The notes below the pieces were generated by a model. It had not been told where the DNA came from, did not search any database, and worked only from the letters and a program-made list of their open reading frames with translations. Positions 1-11,150 of a DNA stretch of 64,000 nucleotides are shown here, in pieces. Numbering within the stretch: the first letter of the stretch is position 1; each line of letters starts with the position of its first letter. Made by a program: the position numbers and the translations under genes. Source of the stretch: Puccinia triticina. Its lineage: Eukaryota; Basidiomycota; Pucciniomycetes; Pucciniales; Pucciniaceae. The DNA lies in contig NC_070562.1 of NCBI RefSeq assembly GCF_026914185.1, forward strand, positions 3,596,001-3,660,000. Reading direction: 5' to 3'.

Positions 1-362
1 TCTGAGAGCAACGGCGCCTAGTCTCATCGATCGCAACAAGAACGGGTAAGTACCTTCGTGTCTCCAACAACAACTACCCCCAGAAATAGAAGCATGTAAT
101 CTTCCTTGTGGCTTTTCTTCACAGAGTCTTTGGACTCTTCTGGAAATTCGCAAGGATTGGTGGGTTTGATTTTTTTGTGATTGGTATCCTTCATTATCCA
201 AACTGATCATTTAGACATCCTCATTGTTTATGATTGATCGGATGTGGATGAACGGCGAGGTCTGCAGGCGAACGGCTGTCGCCTTATGTGGCCATTGCGT
301 GTGTGACGATGGCCGGCGTAATTGGTCCGTTACATTCCTCCCCCCCAACTGCTTCTTCTTAA
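1..362 (+). CDS. 3' end of a small membrane protein gene (partial)
   Basis: Three terminal exons can be joined in frame: 2-45, 125-159 and 268-362 (TAA at 360-362). The introns have donors GTAAGT and GTGGGT and acceptors CACAG and TGCAG. The joined C-terminus of about 57 residues includes the stretch NGVFGLFWKFARIGERL, then a hydrophobic run YVAIACVTMAGVIG, then a Ser/Pro tail, which fits one membrane-spanning helix near the end. The 5' part lies outside the window. I do not recognise the family. A small organellar or respiratory-chain membrane subunit would fit the size and shape, but that is inference. The frame closes across both introns, which is the main support. Confidence 0.5.
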
Positions 363-1018
363 CTAATATCCTCTCTCGCTAACTTTCTCGGTCCATATCT
401 TAAACTACTTTTCTCTCGGCCTTGCTACTTTCAAAATAGTTATTGGTTAAGGAAATAATATTTCTGTGATATAATAAAGAAAGAAAAATCATTCAAGAAC
501 ATCTCGCAGGGATGCTAAGAACCGTTGGGCCCGGATGATTCGATACCTTGTATAATTGTAACCTATAGTCTGACCAAAAACAAAGTCAACCGATTGATCA
601 ATGAAGAAGAAAGAAAGAAACCTACCAAAACCAATCCGGGGACCCCCTTTTTTGCCTTCTTAGAGGTCTCCATAATGTCTGCTGATCAGCATTTCAGAAT
701 GAAGGTTGACCATGAAGGTAGATTGATGTACATGTCCATTCCTATTACAAAAGAGTCAGGTCTGCCTTAAGCCATGCCCTCAACGAAGACAAAAGCAAAC
801 ATGCAGACTTCAAGCTTGCATCTAGCTGTTCACCAAGGTTGCTGGTTCATTAGACACCTTGAGAGTTTGTGGGGGATGTTATTTTATATATGTCCTGTCT
901 TGTCAACAGTCAAATGCCAGACTGCATTGTTTCCCTTTTTGGAAGCTCTCTCTTTGTGGATGCTCCAAAGTCAACCACTTCAATTCAACATTGATTTGCC
1001 CACAAGGCTCTAACTACT
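363..1018. other. Intergenic, no gene seen
   Basis: AT-rich DNA with only short open frames and no splice-supported coding potential. The first MITE begins just after it. Confidence 0.5.
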
Positions 1019-1210
1019 TAAGGTGTTCAAAGTTGACTTGCATAAAATCATAACACCATAAAATCATAAAATTTTAAGCAGAAAAAATATGTACCACCCA
1101 AACACTCAAAACAGAGCAATAGTTTGAAAATGGTACATAAAACATTGTCACCCAAAAGTTTTATGATTTTATGATTCAAAAATTTTATGATTTCAACTTT
1201 GAACACCTTA
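1019..1210. mobile_element. MITE, family with GGTGTTCAAAGTT ends
   Basis: The terminal inverted repeats AGGTGTTCAAAGTTGA (left, from 1021) and TCAACTTTGAACACCT (right, to 1208) are each flanked by TA, consistent with a Tc1/mariner-type TA target duplication. The interior is AT-rich with repeated TTTTATGATT stretches that pair with each other. There is no coding capacity. A second copy lies at 42057-42237. Confidence 0.75.
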
Positions 1211-1303
1211 ACTGGCGGCCAAGAGATCTTGAAACATTGTAAGGAATGAACTCCTCCCTGGCCACTGCCAGGTCCCATTTTTTCTGACTACATAGGCCTG
1301 GCG

Positions 1304-1801
1304 TAAAGATGGCACTTTGGTACCCGTGTGGGGGTACCCGGCACCCACAGGCGGGTACCACTCGCACCAGCCAGACACCCTCCCGGCGGTGCCGGGTGTG
1401 ATGTCCGGTGTCTGTTTTGTCTCCAAAACAAGCGGGTACCCGGGTACCTGTAGCGGTACCCGCCTTATACCCCAGGAGCTGTGGGGCCTTGAGCGGGGGA
1501 TTTTTCACCTTCTTCAATCACTACCCTCCGGCCACTTACAATCAACACCTCACTTGCCCACTCTCCAACCATGGGATCCACCCGCAAGTGACAGAAGTCT
1601 TCCGGTGCAAATTCATCCTCATCCCCTCACCCTCAACCTCTGAATCTCACCCAAACCGCCAATACCTCCGGGTACCGCTGGTACCCGCCTCAAGTACCGC
1701 CCGCACCAGCCAGACACCCGCCAGGCGGTGCCATGTGCGGTACCAAGTGCTTGTCTGAGTGAAAATAACAGGCGGTACCCGGGTGCCAAATGCCATCTTT
1801 A
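1304..1801. mobile_element. MITE-like element with GGTACC-rich ends (494 bp)
   Basis: The ends are AAGATGGCACTTTGGTACCC at 1306 and the inverse of AAGATGGCATTTGGCACCC at 1799, with TA outside each end. The subterminal DNA is rich in GGTACCCG and its complement, and the CACTCGCACCAGCCAGACACCC-type stretch occurs near both ends (1350-1382 and 1700-1725). The interior has no recognisable protein. Relatives are at 63355-63533 and 49042-51926. Confidence 0.65.
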
Positions 1802-2250
1802 GGGCCCTGGCGCAATCAAAAAGCTTTTCCAAGCCGGCCAGAATACCAACAAAGGGAAGGCCAGTAGCAAATTTTTGGGGCAAACATGCTCCAGACCCCA
1901 GTTGAGAAGAACTATTGATGATCTCAAGGAGTTTGAAAAGGGCACTAAAATTAACCCTGGGATAGCCTTCTGCTCAAACGCAACTTGCCAATGCACACTC
2001 TGTAAGAGGAGTGTGCCAGTGCACTTGGATATGGAAGGGTTTTTGCCCTTGAGGCTAATTACTGGTTATCATAGCAATTAGTCTAAATTCCCCAGCCTTG
2101 ATAAGAAATTGAAAACAAATAAAATATAAAATTCATTGGCCAGATATTTAATGTACCTGAATATAAAATCAAGAATGCATAATAAAATGTAGGACATTTC
2201 AAAAATATGGTGCAACAATCTCTGCGTTGTTGAACCATCTTACATAGAGG
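1802..2250. other. Intergenic, nothing recognised
   Basis: This is spacer between the GGTACC element and the 3' end of the minus-strand orphan gene. No splice-supported coding region or RNA gene is seen. Confidence 0.5.
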
Positions 2251-5200
2251 TCATTTCCTTTTAATTAGTGAAACAATCAGTCTGCTCTGTTTTTCAGAGA
2301 GGCTGAGTGGTTTTGACCATGGGAGAAATCCAGCATCTTTGAGAATTGGAAGAGTTACTTGACAAAAGTAATGATGATGGGAAGTATCCCTGAATCTTCT
2401 GTGGATCTTATAGAATTGATCAAAGAAAATTTGCTCACTTCCAAAGAACATGAGAAACTTTGTTGTATTCCGGGTCTTGTAATTGTATGATAGAAATTTC
2501 AATCCTGCTTCTGACCAAATCAACTGGTCTTTGAAGGATTCATCAATTGAACGACGGCTTTTAGGGACTTTTTGACTGTTAAAAACTGCCTTGCAAATCA
2601 AAAACTGAACATTCCTTCCTTCTGAATCATTCTCAACACCCAAGAAAGTTTTTCCACCTGCCACTACTCCATTGCTTTCACATAAGCTGAGTACATGGAG
2701 AAATTGATTTTCCAAGTGATATTGCTCCTCATTGAATACAGGACCTTTTGTCCCATGACCTAATGCATCAATCAATGCTGAATTCAATACCCAAATCATT
2801 CCATAAAATCCTTTCAATTTGTTGTAATATTTTTCCTCCATTAATATCCTCTGTATGGGTTTTGCTAAGACATTCATTGTGTTATTTTCTTTCAATTTAT
2901 GTATGCAGGACATGAAGCAAGTTGAATATAATTTTTGATCATATTCAATTCTTCCTTTATCTTTCAGTTTTACAAGGTAAGCAATGTGATACCATTTTTC
3001 TTTCAATTTCCCTCTTGATAGATCCATTGCAATTTCATTGATGGAACTAATATGTAATTCTTTTTCTATCTCACTTTCTTTCCAATCCATCTTCTTAATG
3101 GTAAATTTCAGTTCATTGACAACCTGATTAGGGAATATTTCAGAATTGGGGAGCCCTTCCATATGCTTCAGTGTTTCACATATATCATGCTTCCAAGGAA
3201 ATATTTTGAATGAAGAAAGCTTTTCTATTGATCTATCAGTTTTGTGCTTTGGATGTAAGTGAGCAATTTGCATCCTGTTTATGTGTGACAAGAATCCATT
3301 TTCCTCTGGGAATACAATCCTCCATTTTTCACTGTGCTGTGTTTCATAGTAAGAACGTAACAAAGTAAAAACTGCTTCAGTAATGCATGATTGGCTTTCA
3401 GATACTATGCCTAGCTGTCTTTCAGAATGTTGTAATAACCTTGTGATAACATAAAATGAACCTTTTGAATTCTGTGAGGTGATTGCATTTTCAAGAAGCC
3501 ATAAAACATGTTTCAAATCAGATTGAATTTGGACCCAATGTTCTTTTCCCTGTTTTTCTACCATTTGAGGGGGTTCTGCCTTATTAGTGCCTTCAAAAAC
3601 ACCCAGAATCCATTTATAAACTGAAATTGTCTCAAATGCGCACTCTTCCAGGTTTAGATTTCCAAAGCTTTCAATAAATCACAGATTCATATACCAAAGG
3701 AGCTCAGAGAAATTCCACACAGGCTGCTTGAGCTTGGCAGAAGATGTTGGAATTCTTGAAAAAAAATCATTCTCTAGTCCCATTTTTGTTTTAATTATTG
3801 AGGAAAATTCTTCAGTAAATTCCAAAATCTTGTCCTGAAAATTTGAGTTCAATTTCTGATCATCTGGGTCTGCCATGTATAGTGTAGCAGCAAATATCCA
3901 TGCCCACCTCATCTTTGGCTCAATTTGGTGGGCAAAATCCTTTGAATTGTTTTCATCTTGAAAACTACTTGATTCTGTCTGTATACTTGTTCTCCCTTCT
4001 CCATATCCATTTCCCCAATCAATTTTGAAACAATTCTGGCCTTTAAAGAATGTTCTTTGCAATTGAAACCCATCTGATCCAATTTTTTTGCTTCTTGTGG
4101 AGGCAGTTACAGCCATTTTGAGCCCTCCTTCTAAGCTGTTTGAATGAATCTCATTGAGACCTTGAGAGGCCACAAACATAGTTTTGTTTTTTTGTTTTTT
4201 TGTTGGATTGGCATGATTCTTTAAGTGCTTGGAATATGAGATTTCAGTTTCCATTAGATTTTGGAACAGGGTAAGTTTGGTGTTCTTTGTCCCTTGAGAA
4301 GTCAACATTTGATGTCTTTTTGAATCATGTGAAGGTAAAAACTCAGCTTCATTTAAATTTTTGTGAGGCAGAGTTTCTACTCCCATGTCAGCTGCAACTT
4401 CATCAATTTTCTCTGAGTGATGATCCAACTCAGGTTTCAACTGTGTGTGGAGAGCCTTTTCATTTTGAAGTTTTACATGTGAAATGGAACCAACTAAGCC
4501 TTTCTGAGATTCTGTATTGGAATTTGATAATTTGATTGATCTCTTAGCTGCAATAGACATTTTATCCTGAGGCATAGGAGCCTCTCTTCTTTTACTTGAT
4601 TCTTCTGACCAATTTGGGGAAAAATTTGGGGGTAATTGAGGTTCAAATCCCAAGAGAAATTCTGAGATTGAATCAATCATCAATGTGGGTCAGACTTCAT
4701 AGTACTTGTTCAAAACTACTAAGAGACTACAAACTTACTTTGTGGACCAAATTCCACAGATTGCATGATATCTATTTGTTGCTCACTTTTGTGATTTGCT
4801 GATTTGTGGCTGGTTGTCTGAAATGTTTTACCCATTTTACCAATTTGATGTTCCCTGGAGTGCTTCTTGTATGAAGTAGATGGTCTATCCAATGGGTAAC
4901 TCACCAAAGAGGTTTGGATTAAATTGGTGCTGCCCACAGTTTTAAGCTTCTTCAATGAATTGGTGTTTGAAATGAGTGACCCAGCTGGAATAAGATCAGA
5001 AATCTCCCTTTTGTTTGATAGATTTCTAGAGGAAGAGTTTCTAAGCGACTCGAATCCTACGCTGCTCTCATGCTTGCGGTGTGCCAAATCTTTGACCTTC
5101 AATGACTGGACATGCTTTCCTGATTGTCCATCTGACCAAGGTCTTTCATTTGAAGCCTCTTTGAAAGAAGGAATTTGGATGGGCATTACACTTTCCCTGA

Positions 5201-5536
5201 TGTGGGAGGGCTTCATGTCAGCACTAATTGGCTGATTCGGCACTTCTGATGGGTTAGTACACCAGGGCCGTTGCTCCGAAGTTTCTGTGTAAGAAACAAT
5301 TCCAATTAATCCCACATGTTCTACTCCATTCAAGTTAAAGCTACATATGCAGCATCAGTCTCACCTAATAACTGGAAAGGTTGCTCTCCGTGTGGGCCAG
5401 GCAAAGTTCGTCTATCGAATGGACCTATGCGTGAAGGAGTTGAAGTTACAGGTTTGGATGGAGATTGAGAGGATGGTAAGCTCGAATGTGCGTGTTTACG
5501 AGAGAATACCAACTGCAACAGTGTGGCACTGCTCAC
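2251..5536 (-). pseudogene. Large orphan protein gene with one in-frame TGA
   Basis: Three exons join in frame on the minus strand: 5536-5365, 5284-4739 and 4661-2251. The introns are 80 and 77 nt, with donors GTGAGA and GTAAGT and acceptors ACACAG and CTCAG. The conceptual product is 1042 codons. The N-terminal half is polar and Ser/Lys/Asn-rich, and the C-terminal half (from about residue 500) looks like a helical globular domain. Codon 567 is TGA (3681-3679), and the same frame continues for 475 sense codons to TGA at 2253-2251. No intron of normal size that removes the stop keeps the frame. I do not recognise a family and see no signal peptide. It could be a recent pseudogene, an allele, an assembly error or a readthrough case. 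If two proteins are made, the downstream ATG at 3564 would start a 437-residue product. Confidence 0.6.
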
Positions 5537-6614
5537 CCAAGAAATCTATCTCTTTCAAGGCATTATCGATCGATGCTGGGGCTGGTTTGAAGGCGCGCTG
5601 TGCCACAATCCCTTCGGCGGAATCATCAAGACAAGACACTGCGGCTACGACGACATGCAGAGGTACGGGATGTACATTTGATCAGCGTAGACCAAGCAAT
5701 CAACCGGAGTTCAAAAAGCCTACGGTTGCCGGCGTCTGTTTGGCTCGAGCGAGGGACGTTAAACGAGTGCATTGAGTCTGATTTGGGGTCAGCTGTGCGG
5801 GCAGCGGCGCTCCCATAGTTGCCCATCGAAAGGCTCAAAGCTAAAGGATCGGGGTTCTCCGTAGGGAAGCCGCCCAGATTGTTACGCGGAAAATGTCTTG
5901 ATTGACAAGTCAGAATATGAAGGATGGGTGTAAGCATAAAAACCAATAACCAACATATGTTCATAATCCCGTGATTGAGTCGGTATCAGTCCCCCCCGTT
6001 CATCTGAGGGCAAGTGCAATCTTACTAGAGAGACGTATAGGACATGGTGAGCAAGATTGATAAACAGGGATCGCAAGAGGAGCTTCATGTTTTTGAGGGC
6101 TGCTCTTTCTGGCAAGTGTCTCGGGACTTCAAGTTCTGGACGGGATCCAGCTGCTTTATGTGTGCACCACACTGATGTTCAATTTGACGCAGGTATCAGC
6201 AGTAACTGTGAGTGCCCGGGGTATTTCCAGCAAAATAAGGGCTTTGAAGTTTGACCGCTGCGTGATCTCTGATAATAAAGCCGGTAATGGCAGTACTTGG
6301 TTATTTCTGATGGTGGCACAATTCTCACTGATTGCACTGAAACCACTTGGTTACGTCAGAGATGAGCTTATCTGCTTCAGTGACACCCCAAGAGTCGCGT
6401 TGTTTGCATGACCGTGTAGAATTGTGGGACTGTATCATTGATTTTCTGCAGATAGGTTTCACTTGGGTTACGCGCTCGTTCAAACCAGTTCGTCACCTCC
6501 CACGATAAAATTCGACTGCCGACGCGACTATTGTAAAACACCCGGAGCATCTCCAACTGAGTGTAGCGCAACCGCCGGACTCGGACTTTTCACGAGGATC
6601 TGTAATCCAGCGAG
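5537..6614. other. Divergent intergenic region
   Basis: It lies between the start of the minus-strand orphan gene and the start of the plus-strand SET gene, so it probably holds both promoters. The open frames here are short, overlap each other on both strands and have no supported splice partners. Confidence 0.45.
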
Positions 6615-8756
6615 ATGCCGTCGACTGGCAGCCCATCAAGGGGAGAAGGCCGAGGACCGACGGGATTCTGTGCGGACAGCAATTTGGGGATCTGGCTGAC
6701 CGAGACCGGAGGATGGTTCCATCCCGGCCTGGTGTTCGGAGCCGGTTCATCAATCGCCGATCAGGGGGAGCGGGCAGGAGCGGCGGGTCAGTCGGAAAAG
6801 CAGCTTGACCGGACGAGGCTGTTCGTGGTACTAATTGCTCGATGAAAACCAAACCTCGGGACGTGCGGATGGATACATAGCTCGGGACATGGGACTGTCG
6901 GTTTGGGCAGATGCGCCGATCAACAAGCACGATGTCCTTGCCAGCTGCCCCGCCCAAGCGATCATCGACCGCAACCACAGCCTCGATCGGATTGCGAAAC
7001 TCGTAGCACGGCTCCGGCACTCGGATAACGATAAGAGCCTTCCTGTGTGGCCGGATCCAGACTCAATCGACGCCTTCTTTCTTGGATTCCTCGATCGGAC
7101 GGTAGTCAGTTTCTACTTGATCCTTACCAAACTTTCGCTCAGGTTAAAGAGTCGTCGACCATCCGCACAAGAGGCGGAAGAGGGTGAGGGACAGAAGTTT
7201 CCTTTTACTCCCACTAGGATTTCTATGACAGTTGATGATTTTGAAGATCCGTATCTCATTTCATGGTCATTGTTTTTCAAAGATCCGAGTCTAGTCGGCC
7301 CGCTCACCGAGCTCTTCTCCTTCCATGAGGAATACGTCAGACTTTTACCGGAGGCAGAACAGCTAATGACGCCGCTATTTTGGAACGATGCCGAGCTCGA
7401 CAGAGTCCGCTCGACCTCCTTGCTTCCTTCGGTCGACCAACAACGCCAACTTTGGACAAGCGAGTACGAGTCTCTAATTTTGGGCGAGAAGATTCGCGGT
7501 CTGTCGGATGACTTGCACGCCTTCATCCGTCAACATGTCACCTGGTAATGTTCAACTCAGTTACTTTTATCTCCCCATCAAGGTTCACACTGACCGGATG
7601 ACTTTCTCATCCCAGTCTAGATTATTTTTGGGCCAATACGATCGTCAACTCTCGCTCGTTTCCATCCACATTACTACTGGCCCCCTCCTCATCCAATAAT
7701 CCCGACCGAGCCCATTCGCAGCGGCCTTCATCCGCTGCTCCAAACGAATCTGCACCCATTCTTTTGCCTGGTGTTGATATTTTCAATCACAAACGAGGCT
7801 CCAAAGTTGAGTGGAGATCAGTTCCACTTGATTCTCTTCATCTCAAGTCCATCGAGATCGTCTCCTTGGAAAATCAGATCCCTCGTGGTAAATCTGTGTT
7901 CTCTCTCTCTCTAGTGAAATTAGTGAATGGCTGCATCTTAAAGTGGCAAATGAATTCAGACTGATTTTGGTTTTTCTCTTGTCGGGCAAAAAAAAAAAAA
8001 AGGTGAACAGGTGTTTAACAACTATGGACCGAAGTCAACTGGGGAATTAATTCTTGGATACGGGTTTGCATTAGGAGAGGAAGACTGGAAGAAAAGTGGA
8101 GGGGATCAGGAGGAGACGATGGTGATGAATCCGGACGATTTTTATCCGATCAAGCTGAGTGAGCCGGAGGAGGAACAGGCCTATTCGCCGTTGATCAGGG
8201 AGATTTTCAGCCGGTTCAAGCCGGATGGCCTGTTGCATCATGTACGAAGAGATGGGCAGATACCATCACTGTTGATGGGACAACTAAGGATCAGTATGAT
8301 TTCTTCGGACGAAGACCTCCTCCTAGCTTCCAATCGTCTCCAAGATCATCTTCTCCTCCCTCCTGAGTCTTTCTTAGACACTTTTCACACGGCCATGGCC
8401 CACAAACTTTCTTGGGAAAATGAACTTAATTGCATCGATTGTCTCGCCTCCTTGGTCAAGTTCAGACTCAACCAGCTCCTCGACTCCCATCCTTTTCTTC
8501 CGGATGCCGATTGGGATGCTCAAGTCAGAACACCCGTCAAACGGATGATTCAAATCTATTTAAACGGTATTTAATTTTCTCTCCTTAGTTTCTATTTCGC
8601 TTCTGACAGGTCTTTTCAAATTTCTACTTTTTTGTTATGGAAGGCCAAGTCCAGATCCTCAAAGAACTTTTGAAAGTCACAGAGAATACATTCCAGATTG
8701 CTATCGAAAACGCTCGAGCTGATGGTTTTCACTTCGACTCTGATGATGATGATTGA
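6615..8756 (+). CDS. SET-domain protein lysine methyltransferase (RKM/LSMT/SETD type)
   Basis: Five exons close in frame: 6615-6786, 6881-7544, 7616-7887, 8003-8566 and 8644-8756, giving 594 residues. Intron 1 holds the branch-like TACTAAT before its TAG acceptor. The N-terminus has the family's WLTETGGWFHP and VLASCP segments. The split SET core is seen as FWANTIVNSRSF, then LPGVDIFNHK (the NH-type cofactor motif), then VFNNYGPKSTGELILGYGF, where the Asn-Asn-Tyr-Gly and final Gly-Tyr-Gly-Phe are typical AdoMet and lysine-channel residues. A long C-terminal helical region follows, as in the Rubisco-LSMT substrate-binding domain, ending in an acidic tail. Family members methylate ribosomal proteins, elongation factors or other cytosolic and nuclear targets. 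The substrate here cannot be read from sequence. The start is the first ATG in frame. Confidence 0.87.
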
Positions 8757-8974
8757 TTCATTTCGACTCGATGAAAAGAATAAACATACCTTATATCCTC
8801 AGTCAAATGTTAGTCCACATTTGTCTTGTAAGCAAAGATATCCACACGATGTGTGTCCAACCTGCCATCTTCACATGGTAGCAAGAGGCAATGCTTGACA
8901 GTCAAAGAGCTCAAAATAAGAATTCACTTCTAGATTCCAAACAAGGTGGCAATTTGCATTGGGATACAGATACA

Positions 8975-9653
8975 TACAGTCACGGGAGAGATACATTGGT
9001 ACCCCCAAAAGCTCATTCTAGAAGGCCAGCCTACAAACTTGAAGTCATGAGGATTCAAGAATGAGTGTGTAAAATGATTTTAGAGTGTGCAAAATGACTT
9101 CAGAACAATGAATATAACAAAATAAAAAGTACTGGAACATCAAAAAATCTACAAAATTGCTTGCATTAAATGACCATTTTGGAAAATCTTCAATACCATT
9201 CCAAAAAAAAAAAAAATAGATTGACATGTCAAATGAATGATAATAAATGAAAAAAATGAAGTCCAAAATCCATTCTGAAATTTTGTGGGCAGTGAAAACA
9301 CATCAAACACTGGTTTTTTGTTGGCTGCAGTGTAGTTTAGACTTTTTGATGTGTTTTCACTGCCCACAAAATTTCAGAATGGATTTTGGACTTCATTTTT
9401 TTCATTTATTATCATTCATTTGACATGTCAATCTATTTTTTTTTTTTTTGGAATGGTATTGAAGATTTTCCAAAATGGTCATTTAATGCAAGCAAAAATT
9501 TTGTGATGTTCCAAATACTTTTTTAGCTTGTTATGTTCATTCTTCTGAATTCATTTTACACACTCATTCTTGAATCCTCATGACTTCAAGTTTGTGAGTT
9601 GGCCTTCTAGAATGAGCTTTTGGGGGTACCAATGTTTCTTCCCAGTGACTGTA
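8975..9653. mobile_element. Foldback (long inverted repeat) element
   Basis: The left arm (about 8975-9306) and right arm (about 9347-9653) are near-complete reverse complements around a loop of about 40 nt near 9308-9346. Matching landmarks include GGTACCCCCAAAAGCTCATT (8998) against the same in reverse at 9618-9630, GACATGTCAAATGAATGA against its complement, and the poly-A/poly-T tracts at 9204-9217 and 9434-9450. There is no coding capacity. A transcript across it would form a hairpin of about 300 bp. Confidence 0.85.
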
Positions 9654-11150
9654 CATGAAATTATGACATTGCAGATACTGTATCTGTTTCAGTGTTGCTG
9701 GAGGCTTTTGCTGTGCAGTGTTGGTGGCCTTTTTGCCTCTTTGGCCTTGGCTCTTAGATACCTACTGCCTCCCAAATCCCCCAACCAAGTGGTAAGCAAG
9801 CACTCACATGGAGATAAGCATCTTTCCTTATGGTCCATATTTCCTGTGCCATATTTTGGACAAGAATATTCCTTCCCTTGGATGCCAGTGACTTGAGCAT
9901 CTTGCTGGAAGCTGATTGTGCACTTGCATGCATAGTGGGGCAATTGGAGCAGAAGATACCTGGGATTCTTCCACAAGATTGCAGGAAGACTGAAAAGTTT
10001 TTATTTTCCAAAGAAGGAGAAGGCATCAGGCCATTTGCATAACTGTAGTAGTACAGGAAGATGGGGAAGAATCAGGCCTGCACTTGGCCAGTTCTTGGCT
10101 TGGCAAATTTGATTCATGGAGATGTTGTGACAGGTTGGAGGTGGTAAAAAGGATGTGAAAAGCTGCTTCAGGCTCACCCTCAGCCCAGAAATTTGTTCAA
10201 GATGTTACCTGATGTAGTCTGCCCCAAGCCCACAAATCTCCCAGATATCAGAGAGATGATAGACACAGCCACAATATAGGTCACGTAATCTGAACACTTT
10301 TCAAATGACCTTAGATACAAAGCATTTTAAACAATTCAACCCAACCAGTTTGTGTTGTTTGTTTTCTCCCACAAGCAGACAGGAGCAGTAAAGAGAAAGA
10401 GAGCCAAAAAAGAAAAAAAGAAAAGAGGAAGCCAAAGCTAAAAAAAGGGAGGCCAGGAGCAAAGGAAAAAAATAGTTCAAAATTCATAAATAAATAAATA
10501 AGAAAGACAAGTCTGGAGGGGACAGAGGACTACTAGAGAGGCAGAAAGAGCGCAGAATATGGAAGGTAGAGACTAAACAAAGGTTGTTGTGGTTGTTGGT
10601 TTCTCATGCAAAAACAAAAAGGAAAGAAGAGGAATGCATGACTTCTTGTTCTTCTTCTTCGGATTATTAAAAAACAAATGGCCTTTGTTGGGAGAATCGC
10701 GGAAAAAAGGAAAAGGGGGTTTCTGTATTCTTTGAAAATTGACTGTTGATGAGAGAGCAGGAGAAGAAAAAAAAACCAGGGGCAAAGGGGCCATACGGCC
10801 GAAGAAAACCAAAAGAATCGTGAAAAGAATCGAGCGTTATAAGAAGAGGTGTGAGCGCAGGTTTCTGGAGACGATGAGGAGAGGTCTCGGGGGTCTGGCA
10901 TCGGGTGATAAAAAGCGCGGGAAAATTGTCCTAACAGCAGGAGATGAACAGGACCTTGTGAGGGCCCTCTCAAGATCAGCTTGGAAGATTGGCTTGCTGC
11001 GTCGGTGTTTATCGATTGCTGAGGAACCCTTTCTTCTTCGTTTTCTCTGGAGTCAAGGGCCTGCCACTTTCCAGTCGACGCTTCTTATCTTCCAAGTCCG
11101 CTCTAGAAAACATAAATAAACGTTAGCCCGGGGAGCTCCCATTTCATCCT
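9654..11150. other. Intergenic, purine-rich tract, no supported gene
   Basis: This 1.5 kb stretch has a strongly purine-rich plus strand at about 10380-10520 and several overlapping open frames on both strands (for example 10739-11119 and 10973-10533). None has recognisable motifs or splice partners. It lies downstream of the septin gene. Confidence 0.45.

Noticed and set aside
525..770. 81-codon plus-strand open frame
   Set aside because: No motif, no splice partner, AT-rich low-complexity translation; length is expected by chance.
1317..1758. Overlapping long frames on both strands
   Set aside because: They are products of the GC-rich GGTACC element, which lacks stops in several frames; not genes.
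3565..3700. Intron that would remove the TGA in the first orphan gene
   Set aside because: Candidate GTATAT...GGAAG is 50 nt and shifts the frame; the only frame-keeping option is 27 nt, too short.
10533..11119. Frames of 126 and 146 codons on opposite strands
   Set aside because: They lie in or beside a purine-rich tract, mirror each other and show no recognisable domain.
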